From: Methanospirillum stamsii
GTDB taxonomy: Archaea > Halobacteriota > Methanomicrobia > Methanomicrobiales > Methanospirillaceae
Assembly (NCBI RefSeq): GCF_003173335.1
Contig: NZ_QGMZ01000001.1
Location: 83,780 to 147,779 of the forward strand
DNA: 64,000 nt
Direction of reading: 5' to 3'
The translations under genes were made by a program, and so were the position numbers. This document shows positions 18,118 through 26,860 of the stretch, one piece after another. The first letter of the stretch is position 1. Every line of letters begins with the position of its first letter. The notes beneath the pieces are model-generated. The model saw nothing but the letters and a program-made list of their open reading frames with translations, ran no database searches and was not told the origin of the DNA.

Positions 18118-18880
18118 AAGAGATAGATTTTCCTCGTTTTTTTCGTCCATATGGACAGATATACATACACAAACCGCAGACGGGTTTTTCATTCCGGATT
18201 TTCAGATCATCAAAGTATTTATCACACAACTGTGCGTTAAATCTGACTTCCCTTGGTTCTCGCTCCCGGAATGGTTCTCCGGTATATGCCCCGACCGGAC
18301 AGATATCAACACATGCCCGGCATTTCCCGCATTTTTCTTTCATTGGTGCAGAAATTGCAGGAAGCGGTGCATCTGTCAGAACACTTCCCCACCGGACTCG
18401 CGGACCATGTTCGGGAGTGATAAGCATACAACTTTTCCCAATCCATCCAAATCCGGCCTGCCTAGCTGCTAATTTATGGGAAAATATTGAAGAGATATTT
18501 TCTTTGTCATACCTTTGGGATGCAGGAAGAGGGAATGCAGTATATCCATTATTCTGTATTATATCGGCGATTCGTGAACTCAGAAGATCAATCCGGTTGT
18601 TGATTACCTGATATCCGTGATGACTATAGAGATTTTTCAACCCCGGATTTTTCAGGGGCAGCATATCCACAAGGCTATTCTGCAGGACGATACCAAAGAC
18701 CACAGCCTTTGAATATGCCCGGAGTATCTCCCCTCCCTGTCTTATTACTTCATCACGGAGAGGAACAAGATCCGCAATTCCACTATATGTTGCGTCATGA
18801 TCCCTGCAAAGGGATAATATTTGATCATGTAGTTCTTCCATAATATCCCTAAAAGAACTATTGTTTTTAAGTAAAATCAT
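18092..18880 (-). CDS. QueG-like double [4Fe-4S] protein
   Basis: The C-terminal half holds two [4Fe-4S] cysteine sets, CGKCRACVDICP (near residue 180) and CGLCMYICPYG (near 240), preceded by GFGWIGKSCMLITPEHGPRVRWGSVLTD, which matches the epoxyqueuosine reductase (QueG) family core. At 262 residues it is shorter than bacterial QueG (about 380) and lacks the C-terminal HEAT-like part, so it may be one of the many archaeal QueG-like ferredoxin proteins rather than a tRNA-modifying enzyme. The frame allows ATG starts at 18880 or 18841; the second is preceded by AGGGAT. Enzyme role is uncertain. Confidence 0.82.
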   Translation of the reverse strand: MILLKNNSSFRDIMEELHDQILSLCRDHDATYSGIADLVPLRDEVIRQGGEILRAYSKAVVFGIVLQNSLVDMLPLKNPGLKNLYSHHGYQVINNRIDLLSSRIADIIQNNGYTAFPLPASQRYDKENISSIFSHKLAARQAGFGWIGKSCMLITPEHGPRVRWGSVLTDAPLPAISAPMKEKCGKCRACVDICPVGAYTGEPFREREPREVRFNAQLCDKYFDDLKIRNEKPVCGLCMYICPYGRKKRGKSISSKNLEIQR

Positions 18881-18998
18881 TCTATTGGTAATACCCGGAT
18901 GATTAACCCGCGGTTCTTATTACCCATTCCTTTCATCTGGTGCAAGAAAGGAACTAAATTCCCAAAATCTGTTATAGTTTTTTTATGAAACCACTTAT

Positions 18999-20102
18999 AT
19001 GAATAAATCATCAGAAATTATTGAAAACCCACCAATTACTTTAAAAGATCTGGGATGGGATGAAGACTGGAATTTTCTTTTCTCTTCCTTTAAAGGGCCA
19101 TATATTCCCGGAAGAGTAGTCACTGCCCATAAAACGAGGTATGATGTTATAACTCCTGATGGCATCATATCACTTCCCATATCAGGAGCGATGAAGACCA
19201 AAAAGATGATTCCCGTTGTAGGGGACTTCGTCGTGGTACTCTCGGACCCGGATACCGGAACAAAGATGATTGTCTCGATATTGGAGCGAAGAACTACAAT
19301 CTCACGAGGCGGCTCTGGTGAACATACCGGAGAACAGGTAATCGCTGCAAATATAGACATGGTTTTTATCATTACTGATCCCGGACATGATTTCAGTATT
19401 CCCCGACTGCTTCGGTACATGCTCATCGTCAGGGCATCAGGAGCACACCCGGTGATTCTCCTTAATAAAGCCGATACCTGTGATGATATCTCACCCTTTA
19501 TTAATCAAATTCAACGGGAAATAGGAGATGTCTCTGTTTTTCCGGTCAGTGCCCTACAGTCCTCGGGTCTTGATGTACTAAAGCCCTACCTGGGTTCACA
19601 AAAAACCGTGATATTCCTTGGTTCATCCGGAGTTGGAAAATCCACCCTTATGAATGCCCTGACCGGATCCACGGATCAGAAAACCGGAGAAATTCGTGAA
19701 GATGACGGGAAAGGAAGACATACCACGACGGTAAGACATCTGACAACACTTCCCTCCGGATGCTGCATCGTGGATACACCAGGTATGCGGGAAATCAGGG
19801 TATGGACTGCCGGAGAACATCTGAGTGAAGAATTTTCAGATATTGAAAGTATTGCAGTCGGATGTAAATTTTCTGACTGCACTCATCAGAATGAACCGGG
19901 GTGTGCGGTTATTCAGGCAATAACAGAAGGAACTCTGATGCCCGGTCGCCTGGAACAATATCTGAAGATACAAAAAGAGATTGCTTTTGAAAAGGACAAG
20001 GCCAATATCGGATTAAAACGGATGGAAAAAGAAAGATGGCAGGGAATTTGTGAACTAGGGAAAAATTATCGTGAGAAAAAAAGATGGATTCAAAACAGGT
20101 AA
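18999..20102 (+). CDS. rsgA: Ribosome small subunit-dependent GTPase
   Basis: A circularly permuted GTPase: the G4 motif NKAD (near residue 154) comes before G1 GSSGVGKST (near 208) and G3 DTPGM (near 257), an order specific to the RsgA/YjeQ family. The N-terminal part forms an OB-fold (GRVVTAHKTRYDVITPDG). The C-terminal zinc site reads CKFSDCTHQNEPGC (near 289). The protein helps late maturation of the small ribosomal subunit. RsgA is mainly bacterial but is known in some methanogens. It stands alone between two convergent or divergent neighbours. Confidence 0.94.
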   Translation: MNKSSEIIENPPITLKDLGWDEDWNFLFSSFKGPYIPGRVVTAHKTRYDVITPDGIISLPISGAMKTKKMIPVVGDFVVVLSDPDTGTKMIVSILERRTTISRGGSGEHTGEQVIAANIDMVFIITDPGHDFSIPRLLRYMLIVRASGAHPVILLNKADTCDDISPFINQIQREIGDVSVFPVSALQSSGLDVLKPYLGSQKTVIFLGSSGVGKSTLMNALTGSTDQKTGEIREDDGKGRHTTTVRHLTTLPSGCCIVDTPGMREIRVWTAGEHLSEEFSDIESIAVGCKFSDCTHQNEPGCAVIQAITEGTLMPGRLEQYLKIQKEIAFEKDKANIGLKRMEKERWQGICELGKNYREKKRWIQNR

Positions 20103-20123
20103 ATTCAGGGACTTTCAAGGCTT

Positions 20124-20930
20124 TTAGAGAAATTCACCTTGTCCCTGATTCATATCAGTAACACTCACCTCCGGATGGTGATATCTTCCCCTTCCTTTTG
20201 TTCCCCGGAGGAGTGAGAGATCAATTGCCTGGACCGGACAATAATTGAGGCATGCACAACAAAGTTCACAATGATGATGGTAAACCGGCCGTTCATTCTC
20301 AAATGAAATATTTTTCACCGGACAGACTTTCACGCAGGCTCCACATCCGGTACATGCATCTGACACTGAAAATTTCTCATCCAGGGTGTGAACACTTTTT
20401 GCAAAACCTCCGTATAATGCAGCCTGCATGAGTGACGAAAGAATAAACATCCCAATCTTCTGATGTTTCTCTTCACGGATGCTTTCTGCAATTCGTTTGA
20501 TCCGGATATCTGCATCCTGAAGGATCTTTGTAACTTTTAGTCCGGATGGAGGAACATAGAGCGGCGGAAAATTCCCTGGCATTTTTACAAGAAACCCTGC
20601 ATCAAGACCTTTTGTATTATGTTCGAGAAGGTCGTTATTCATCATCTTAAGAGCAGAACCCCCTGTTCCTGCAAATGTTGCAATGCCAAAGACATAGGAT
20701 GAATTCCGGATATTCAGACGGGATAAAAATTCTCTCACCAGAACAGGTATTCCAGCATCATATACCGGACAGATAATACCAACTTTCCCGGAAGGAGGAA
20801 TAACTTCAGAACTCTCTTTCATTACCGACGGAATGGAAATAATATTGGTATCTCCAAGAATTGACGCAAGGTTTTTGGCAACTGAAAAAGAATTTCCGGT
20901 GCCTGAAAAGTAATAAAGAGTGGTGTTCAT
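20124..20930 (-). CDS. EFR1-type flavodoxin-ferredoxin fusion protein
   Basis: The N-terminus is a flavodoxin-like domain with the phosphate-binding loop YFSGTGNSFSVAKNLA, and the C-terminus (about residues 180-240) holds two [4Fe-4S] ferredoxin motifs, CTGCGACVKVCP and CELCCACLNYCP. This matches the EFR1 ferrodoxin family. The 268-residue protein likely moves single electrons between a flavin and iron-sulfur clusters in the cytosol. Its ATG overlaps the upstream flavodoxin stop by ATGA, so the two are co-translated. Confidence 0.9.
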   Translation of the reverse strand: MNTTLYYFSGTGNSFSVAKNLASILGDTNIISIPSVMKESSEVIPPSGKVGIICPVYDAGIPVLVREFLSRLNIRNSSYVFGIATFAGTGGSALKMMNNDLLEHNTKGLDAGFLVKMPGNFPPLYVPPSGLKVTKILQDADIRIKRIAESIREEKHQKIGMFILSSLMQAALYGGFAKSVHTLDEKFSVSDACTGCGACVKVCPVKNISFENERPVYHHHCELCCACLNYCPVQAIDLSLLRGTKGRGRYHHPEVSVTDMNQGQGEFL

Positions 20931-21418
20931 GTCTTTTCACCGGCAGACCGAATAAGGGAACTCAGATTTTCTATCATTTCAGGATTCTGAACATCTTTTT
21001 TATCAAGAACTGCATCTCCTGATACCTGAAGACCCATATCATTCATTCGTTCTCTGAATGAAGAAACTGCTTCCAGTCCGCTATTTTTTGCCCCACATGT
21101 CAAAAAAAGAAATGCCTGTGACCCTTTACACCCATTAAGAGCACGGATAGCTCCGTTTATTACCGGAGTTGGTTTTCCTGCCCAGACCGGAGATGCCATT
21201 ACCACCATGTCATACCCGGAGACATCAATTTTTTCAGGAGTCACTTCATCCACCTCTCCTTTCATAGCCCGATAGCACCCTTTCGGATAAACCATTAAGG
21301 ATGAATAGGGATGTTTTGGCACTATTTCAATAGAGTCAGCAGAAAGAATGCTCTTAATTTTTTCCACAACAGCTTTTGTAATTCCTGAATAGGAATGATA
21401 AATTATAATCGTTTTCAT
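20927..21418 (-). CDS. Flavodoxin family protein
   Basis: A 163-residue flavodoxin with the FMN phosphate loop HSYSGITKAV at the N-terminus and the second flavin loop MASPVWAGKPTPVI (near residue 77). It is a one-domain electron carrier or quinone/disulfide reductase. It lies between the ArsR-flavodoxin regulator gene and the EFR1 gene in one operon-like run on the minus strand. Its flavodoxin fold is closely similar to the one fused to the neighbouring regulator, suggesting a local duplication. Confidence 0.9.
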   Translation of the reverse strand: MKTIIIYHSYSGITKAVVEKIKSILSADSIEIVPKHPYSSLMVYPKGCYRAMKGEVDEVTPEKIDVSGYDMVVMASPVWAGKPTPVINGAIRALNGCKGSQAFLFLTCGAKNSGLEAVSSFRERMNDMGLQVSGDAVLDKKDVQNPEMIENLSSLIRSAGEKT

Positions 21419-21458
21419 ATAGTCACCTGCACAGCAAATTATTCATAAGATTTTTTCG

Positions 21459-22316
21459 TCAAAATTTGTATACATCAAGAATCCGGCTTACAAATTCATT
21501 ACGCTTTTCATGATCAAAGGCATCTTTTCCAAGAAACACCTCTTCATCCACAACCGTAACTCCCCGTTCTTCTAAACTTCTTCTCAGGATAGGAAGACAA
21601 TCACCTGGATTATTGCAACAGGTTGTACATATCACCACTTTTTTTCCTTCACATCCGATAAGGCCTGAAATAATGCTATAGGAAGCAGGGGCCGGTTTCC
21701 ATGCCCATACCGGAACTCCAAGAACTAAAAGATCGTAATCCGAGACATCGATTGATTCCGGAGTAACCGGATCCGGCTCTTCTTTTCGTGAACTGATACA
21801 TCCGGTGGTATAAGCAGTAAAAGTCCCATACTTTTTCTTTGTTTTAACAAGAACAAAATCACCTCCACAGACTGCATGAAATCCCTCCATCAAGGCTTTT
21901 GTTGTCCCGGTATAAGAGAAACAGATAAACACAATGTTCAAAGGATTTTCAATCTTCTTCTCCAGAATAATCTGTTTATCACACCTGGACTGCACCAGCG
22001 ACTGCATGTCATGAAAAAGACCGTCAATCTCTGCCAGACGACTCCGGTTAAATGAGAAGAAGACATGAAATCCTATCCTCTCCGATTCCACGATACCTTC
22101 ATTTTTTAGAATTTTCAAATGCTGGGATACCGCAGGTTGGGAGATCCCAAGCTCTCTGGCAAGGTCCCCGACACCAAGTCTTCCGGTCTCATCCATCGCC
22201 AGAAGATACACAATACAGAGTCGGTTGTAATCACCGAGGGCTTTGAATACCGGTGCCATTTTTTTTGCTACCCGGCATTCATCAGGACATGATTCCGGAT
22301 ATGGTAACTCAGTCAT
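21459..22316 (-). CDS. ArsR-family regulator fused to a flavodoxin domain
   Basis: Residues 1-105 form a winged-helix ArsR domain (ALGDYNRLCIVYLL, then LARELGISQPAVSQHLKILKNEGIV), and residues about 125-285 form a flavodoxin domain with loop CFSYTGTTKALMEG and VLGVPVWAWKPAPAS. Fusion of a DNA-binding repressor with a flavin-binding redox domain suggests a sensor of flavin redox state or of an electrophile. The N-terminus also has an ESCPDEC cysteine pair near residue 10. A vicinal CTTCC stretch near residue 233 is a possible thiol switch. It probably regulates the two downstream flavodoxin genes and itself. Confidence 0.88.
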   Translation of the reverse strand: MTELPYPESCPDECRVAKKMAPVFKALGDYNRLCIVYLLAMDETGRLGVGDLARELGISQPAVSQHLKILKNEGIVESERIGFHVFFSFNRSRLAEIDGLFHDMQSLVQSRCDKQIILEKKIENPLNIVFICFSYTGTTKALMEGFHAVCGGDFVLVKTKKKYGTFTAYTTGCISSRKEEPDPVTPESIDVSDYDLLVLGVPVWAWKPAPASYSIISGLIGCEGKKVVICTTCCNNPGDCLPILRRSLEERGVTVVDEEVFLGKDAFDHEKRNEFVSRILDVYKF

Positions 22317-22321
22317 AAAGG

Positions 22322-22349
22322 CTTATAGCTAATTACTTATAATCTTATA
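22322..22349. promoter_or_regulatory. Three CTTATA repeats upstream of the ArsR-flavodoxin gene
   Basis: CTTATA occurs at 22322, 22336 and 22344, immediately before the ATG of the regulator gene on the opposite strand. Read on the minus strand these are TATAAG boxes, so some may be the promoter itself, others an operator for autoregulation. The function is inferred from position only. Confidence 0.35.
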
Positions 22350-22426
22350 ATATGTTTTTGATCTAAAACAGAAAAAAATTCAGGTAAAACCAGCCAATAC
22401 AAAATTTTGAAATATCCTCTGAAAAA

Positions 22427-23086
22427 TTATGAATATCCGGCCAGTAAGGAATTCATGATCCGGTTTTCAGCTTTACGAAGATGCTCGGCAACCGTTGCCT
22501 TTGAAAGACCGGATAGGCGGGAAATATCTTCCAGGGTAATTTTCCGGGGATTTTGATAATATCCCTGTTTCTTTGCGAGCATAATTACTTCCTGTTGTTT
22601 TTTTGTGAGTGTCTGCATGAGATCATAGGGACCGAATGTTGCCTTTTCATAAGAAATATCCCTGATCTCACCGAGTAATGTTTTTGTAAGCCGGAGCATA
22701 TGATTCAAAGATTTTTCATCACCAATCACGCTGTAAATAATTCTATCATTCGTCAGGATTGTTGGAGTTGTCCAGATAATTTCATGGAGTAAAAAACCGC
22801 TGAAATACTGATATGAAGAAGGGGCGGTTCCACGAAACAGGAGGATGGATTCTTCTCCTGATTCCTGAAATACCGAAAGAATATCAGCTCCGGGAGGAAA
22901 TTCAATATCATTTAAGGAGTATCCCGGATTACAGATAAATTTTGCAATGCCAAGTTTGGTTCCTTTTTCTACATCAAGTCTTATGATTCTGATAAGTTCA
23001 ACTGATTTTACCACCTCGAAAAATTTTTTATTATAAAATCTTCTTACAATGCCGGATAACTGGCATTCTACTATCATCTTCCTCAT
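22427..23086 (-). CDS. Bacterio-opsin activator-type HTH_10 regulator
   Basis: The C-terminal domain (about residues 155-215) has the HTH_10 pattern: LTKKQQEVIMLAKKQGYYQNPRKITLEDISRLSGLSKATVAEHLRKAENRIM. The N-terminal 150 residues are a beta-rich domain of unknown ligand, as in many haloarchaeal and methanogen relatives. It is transcribed divergently from the S-layer-like/ABC exporter operon, with a perfect 14-base palindrome between them. Control of that operon is likely but inferred. Confidence 0.88.
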   Translation of the reverse strand: MRKMIVECQLSGIVRRFYNKKFFEVVKSVELIRIIRLDVEKGTKLGIAKFICNPGYSLNDIEFPPGADILSVFQESGEESILLFRGTAPSSYQYFSGFLLHEIIWTTPTILTNDRIIYSVIGDEKSLNHMLRLTKTLLGEIRDISYEKATFGPYDLMQTLTKKQQEVIMLAKKQGYYQNPRKITLEDISRLSGLSKATVAEHLRKAENRIMNSLLAGYS

Positions 23087-23147
23087 AAAATCCCTTCAGG
23101 GTTTCCTCACGGATATACTATGTTCATTGTACCTCATGGTAATTGAA

Positions 23148-23161
23148 CCATACATGTATGG
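23148..23161. promoter_or_regulatory. Perfect 14-base palindrome CCATACATGTATGG
   Basis: The palindrome lies in the divergent region between the HTH_10 regulator gene (start 23086) and the exporter operon (start 23252). Its location and perfect symmetry suggest a dimer-binding operator. Confidence 0.5.
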
Positions 23162-23251
23162 CAAAGCCCCTATGTATCCGGAGCATAGATTCTTGTATAC
23201 TGGTGCTGATACTTCCATTTATCGAATAACCACCCCAAAACGACCAGGAGT

Positions 23252-24481
23252 ATGACATTTAAAATGTATATCAAAATTTGTATAATCAGTATTGCTCTCC
23301 TCTTCCTCATGGGAGTTTTTCCGGTGCAGGCAGCAGACCCTGCTATTGTCATCACCGATTACGAAGTGACTCCTTCGGTTCTTATGCCGGATGAAAAAGG
23401 TATTGTTACAGTAACACTTTCAAACACCCAAGTCACCGGAACCACTCCGGTTTTATCACCAGATGAATCAGATTCGGATTTTAGTTATCTTACTTCATCT
23501 TCGATAATTGACAGCGTATTTCTTGATGGAAAAAAAGATATTGATGTTCTTGCCGGAAACGGCCAGTTTGAAGGTAAGATAGGAGAAGGACAATCAATTA
23601 AGATATCTTTTGTGATACGGGCACCACCACAAAGTGGCCTTTATTTTACTCAGCTCCTGATTAGGATCAGAGACCATGAATACATAAAATATCCAATTGC
23701 AATAAATGTCAATACTCCGATTTCCACTGTAAGGCAACCGGCACTCATCCTTTCTCAATCATCTTCAGGACCTATTAAACCAGGAGAATCATTTCCGGTG
23801 AAAATTACCCTGACAAATATGGGCATCAGTCAGGCAGAAGATATCACCCTCCGGGTCAAAGAAACCGGTTTAAATATCGCTCCCCTGCAGACAAATGCAT
23901 TTCATATTGCAAAACTCCGTCAGGGAGAAGAATCTTCCGGAGAAATTACCTTTAACACAGATAAAAAAACTACATCAGGTATACACAAGATTCCAGTTGA
24001 AATTGCATTCACCACTCCGGATAAAGGTGAAACCCAGGTCACCGAAACCATATCCCTTGATATCAGGGGAGAAGCTGATGTCTCCATCATGTCACTGGAG
24101 ACCGACCCGGAAAGAATACAGGAAAACTCTCCATTCGATCTGGTAATCAGGCTGGACAATTCAGGGACAGGAGATGCAGAGTCGGTTCGTGCCTCTCTTG
24201 ACCTTCCGTTTCAGGGAACAAAAGAAGCGTTTGTAGGAAGAATTGAACCATACAATGATGCTCCGGCGGTATTTGTCCTCGAATCCGGAGAACCCGGAGA
24301 TTATACCTATAACCTGAATATTGAGTATAAAGACGACTGGGGAGAACACCAGAGAACAGAAAACCTGACACTAGCGGTCATAAAGCCCCCGGACAACACA
24401 GTATCGTATATAATTTTCCTCATTCTGGTTATCACATGCCTTGTCGGGTACCGGTTCTGGTCACGGAGAGGAGACGTGTGA
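23252..24481 (+). CDS. Secreted S-layer-like protein with CARDB/COG1361-type repeats
   Basis: A 409-residue exported protein: signal peptide (hydrophobic residues about 8-26, ending VQAAD), then three Ig-like beta-sandwich repeats that resemble the CARDB/NEW3 or COG1361 families (ITDYEVTPSVLMPDEKGIVTVTLSN near residue 33, then PIKPGESFPVKITLTNMG, then RIQENSPFDLVIRLDNSGTG), and a C-terminal membrane anchor followed by SRRGDV. In methanogens such proteins often accompany MacB/LolC-type exporters, and this gene ends one base before the permease gene. It is probably the extracytoplasmic partner of that exporter. GGAG lies just before the ATG. Confidence 0.82.
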   Translation: MTFKMYIKICIISIALLFLMGVFPVQAADPAIVITDYEVTPSVLMPDEKGIVTVTLSNTQVTGTTPVLSPDESDSDFSYLTSSSIIDSVFLDGKKDIDVLAGNGQFEGKIGEGQSIKISFVIRAPPQSGLYFTQLLIRIRDHEYIKYPIAINVNTPISTVRQPALILSQSSSGPIKPGESFPVKITLTNMGISQAEDITLRVKETGLNIAPLQTNAFHIAKLRQGEESSGEITFNTDKKTTSGIHKIPVEIAFTTPDKGETQVTETISLDIRGEADVSIMSLETDPERIQENSPFDLVIRLDNSGTGDAESVRASLDLPFQGTKEAFVGRIEPYNDAPAVFVLESGEPGDYTYNLNIEYKDDWGEHQRTENLTLAVIKPPDNTVSYIIFLILVITCLVGYRFWSRRGDV

Positions 24482-25687
24482 ATGCTCACCGACTTCAAAA
24501 TTTCTTTTTTTCTGGCTGTCCGGATGCTCAGGCGTTCAAGTAAGACCGGCACCCTGCTTACCATTTTTATTATCGCGATGGTCTTTACCAACATGATCTT
24601 CCTGTCCTCGGTGATCGGAGGTTCTATTGAACTCATGAACGAACAGACAGTAGATTTCTATATTTCAAATATTATTATCAAACCAAAAGAAGATATCCGG
24701 TTCATTGACAATACATCAAGTCTTGTATCAAAAGTGAACCGGATTCCGGGAGTTTCTCATGCATCTGCCAGGTATGAACTTGGTGCATCATTAAACCATA
24801 AGTCAAACGAGATAGCTCTTCCTGTCATAGCATTTAATCCGGATGATGAGAAACTGGTAACTAAAATCCATGAGATGATGAAAGAAGGCCAGTTCCTGAC
24901 CAGGGAAGACAGGGGTCAGGTAATCATCGGGAACTATGTCGCCGGAAACGTGGATGAAAGCAAAGACTTTTTTGAATCACTCGGAGGAGTAAAAACCGGA
25001 GATTCGATTACAGTCAGTTTTGTGAACGGAGTGTCGAAGGATTACCGGATTAAAGGAATATTCCAGACAAAATCATACCAGACCGACTACAAGGTATTCA
25101 TCTCCTGGAATGAAATGGAAGAAGTCCTTGGGTATCCCCTTGACCAGTCAAACGAACTATTGGTAAAAACCGAAGCAGGAACAACTGAAAAGGAAGTAAA
25201 AAGGACCATGCTTTCCTATGGGATACAGGAACAAGTGAAAACCTGGAAAGAACAGGCAGGTGGTCTTTTTGATGAATCTATTGAAAGTTTCCAGATAATA
25301 AATAATATTACCCTGATTGTCAGCCTTATCATTGCAATTATTGTCCTCTTTATCATCATCATGATAAAAACACTCCACAACAAAAGAGAGATAGGAGTGC
25401 TCAAGGCAATCGGAATTGATGAAGACATCATCATCCAGAGTTATGTAATACAGACACTAATCATCGGAATACTAGGCATTACCATTGGGTTTTGTATCAT
25501 CCAGACACTTATTGCATATTTCCTTGCCTACCCTATAGAATTTCCGGACGGAAATGTATCACTCTATGTTGAAACCGGGATCATGATTGAAAGTGCTGTC
25601 CTGCTTATCATAGCTTCTATTATCGCCGGATATCTTCCGGCTTCACGGATTGCCAAAGAAGAGATACTTACCGCCATGAGGGGATAG
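24482..25687 (+). CDS. MacB/LolCE-type ABC transporter permease
   Basis: The 401-residue protein has one N-terminal helix (about residues 22-45), a large extracytoplasmic domain of the MacB periplasmic core type, and three C-terminal helices in the FtsX domain (starting near IINNITLIVSLIIAIIVLFI). The cytosolic EAA-like segment HNKREIGVLKAIGID is characteristic of this family. It forms a mechanotransmission exporter with the ATPase encoded three bases downstream. Substrate is unknown and could be a lipid, peptide or surface protein. Confidence 0.92.
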   Translation: MLTDFKISFFLAVRMLRRSSKTGTLLTIFIIAMVFTNMIFLSSVIGGSIELMNEQTVDFYISNIIIKPKEDIRFIDNTSSLVSKVNRIPGVSHASARYELGASLNHKSNEIALPVIAFNPDDEKLVTKIHEMMKEGQFLTREDRGQVIIGNYVAGNVDESKDFFESLGGVKTGDSITVSFVNGVSKDYRIKGIFQTKSYQTDYKVFISWNEMEEVLGYPLDQSNELLVKTEAGTTEKEVKRTMLSYGIQEQVKTWKEQAGGLFDESIESFQIINNITLIVSLIIAIIVLFIIIMIKTLHNKREIGVLKAIGIDEDIIIQSYVIQTLIIGILGITIGFCIIQTLIAYFLAYPIEFPDGNVSLYVETGIMIESAVLLIIASIIAGYLPASRIAKEEILTAMRG

Positions 25688-25690
25688 AGA

Positions 25691-26365
25691 ATGGCAGTAA
25701 TATCTGTTAAAGATCTCTACCGGGTGTATAAACTTGGAAAAGTGGATGTACATGCATTAAACGGAGTTACCCTTGACATAACAGAAGGCGAATTCGTCGG
25801 AATTATGGGGCCTTCCGGAAGCGGAAAATCCACCCTTCTCTACCAGATGAGTCTGCTTGACAGGCCGACATCAGGCTTAGTTACCATACAGGGCAAGAAT
25901 GTCGGAGGACTTACTGATCACCAGAGAACGCGATTCCGCTTAAACCATTGCGGGTATGTATTCCAGGATTATGCCCTTGTTCCGGAACTGACAACCGAAG
26001 AAAATGTGTACCTCCTCCCCATGGCCCAGGGAAAACCGGATACTGAAAGTATTGATACAGCCAGGGAAATACTTGGAAAGGTCGGACTTTCAAACCGGCT
26101 GTCACATCTGCCTCGTGAACTTTCCGGCGGAGAGCAGCAGCGGGTTGCGATTGCCCGTGCCATGGTAAATAAACCGGATATTATTTTTGCTGATGAACCC
26201 TGTGCAAATCTTGACAGTGTGAATTCAAAGCGAATTCTTGAGTTGTTCAAAGAACTCAACCAGGAAAACGGTCAGACTATTGTCATGATCTCACATGAAG
26301 ATGAAGATATTGAGTATTTTGACCGGGTAATCCGGATATTTGACGGGAAAAACCGAGAAAGATAA
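25691..26365 (+). CDS. MacB/LolD-type ABC transporter ATP-binding protein
   Basis: A compact 224-residue ATPase with Walker A GPSGSGKST (near residue 40), signature LSGGEQQRVAIARA (near 142) and Walker B IIFADEPCANLDS. The YRVYKLGKVDVHALNGV opening is typical of LolD/MacB proteins. It completes the three-gene export operon started by the S-layer-like protein. The gene is followed by T-rich sequence shared with the end of the convergent HxlR gene. Confidence 0.94.
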   Translation: MAVISVKDLYRVYKLGKVDVHALNGVTLDITEGEFVGIMGPSGSGKSTLLYQMSLLDRPTSGLVTIQGKNVGGLTDHQRTRFRLNHCGYVFQDYALVPELTTEENVYLLPMAQGKPDTESIDTAREILGKVGLSNRLSHLPRELSGGEQQRVAIARAMVNKPDIIFADEPCANLDSVNSKRILELFKELNQENGQTIVMISHEDEDIEYFDRVIRIFDGKNRER

Positions 26366-26370
26366 AATTT

Positions 26371-26778
26371 TTAGGTTTTTTTCTTTCTTTTAACAGGCTC
26401 TTTCACCCGTTGATCAACCGGACCAGTTTTACTCTTTTCTTCTGAAGCAATTTTTTCTATTTCATCCTGGTAGGTTTTACCCCAGCTAAAAAGAGCACAT
26501 AATACCGGAAACACCGTTTTTCCCAAATCAGTAAGACGGTAGTCCACCCGTGGAGGGATCTCCGGATACATGGTTCTGATAATTATCATATCTGATTCCA
26601 GTTCCCGGAGCTGTTTTGTCAGCATCATCTGAGTAATACCTGGGATACACCGCTGCAATTCTGAAAAACGCTGAGGATTATCTCTGATATGCCAAAGGAT
26701 CAGCGGTTTCCATTTCCCACCGATTACTGACAAAGAAATTCTGATAGGAGATTCATCTTTTGGAAGAAATGAACTCAT
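26371..26778 (-). CDS. HxlR family winged-helix regulator
   Basis: The protein has the HxlR signature: LSVIGGKWKPLILWHIRDNPQRFSEL, then IPGITQMMLTKQLRELESDMII, then VDYRLTDLGKTV. I chose the ATG at 26778 (135 residues) because it matches the family's length and because the first 16 residues of the longer frame (from 26826) look non-conserved. The C-terminal tail is Lys-rich. It is divergent from a ferredoxin-nitroreductase gene, the same arrangement as redox-responsive HxlR members such as HypR. A palindrome covers its start codon. Confidence 0.88.
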   Translation of the reverse strand: MSSFLPKDESPIRISLSVIGGKWKPLILWHIRDNPQRFSELQRCIPGITQMMLTKQLRELESDMIIIRTMYPEIPPRVDYRLTDLGKTVFPVLCALFSWGKTYQDEIEKIASEEKSKTGPVDQRVKEPVKRKKKT

Positions 26779-26793
26779 ACTATAATTAGTATG
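26776..26793. promoter_or_regulatory. Candidate HxlR operator CATACTA-TAAT-TAGTATG
   Basis: Perfect seven-base inverted arms with a four-base spacer overlap the start codon of the HxlR gene and lie 68 bases before the divergent nitroreductase gene. Such placement would allow autorepression and control of the neighbour. Confidence 0.55.
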
Positions 26794-26860
26794 ATATTGC
26801 AGTGTATATATGAAATTGCAGACCACTCAATTTTTCATACCGCTTCACACATAATAAGTA

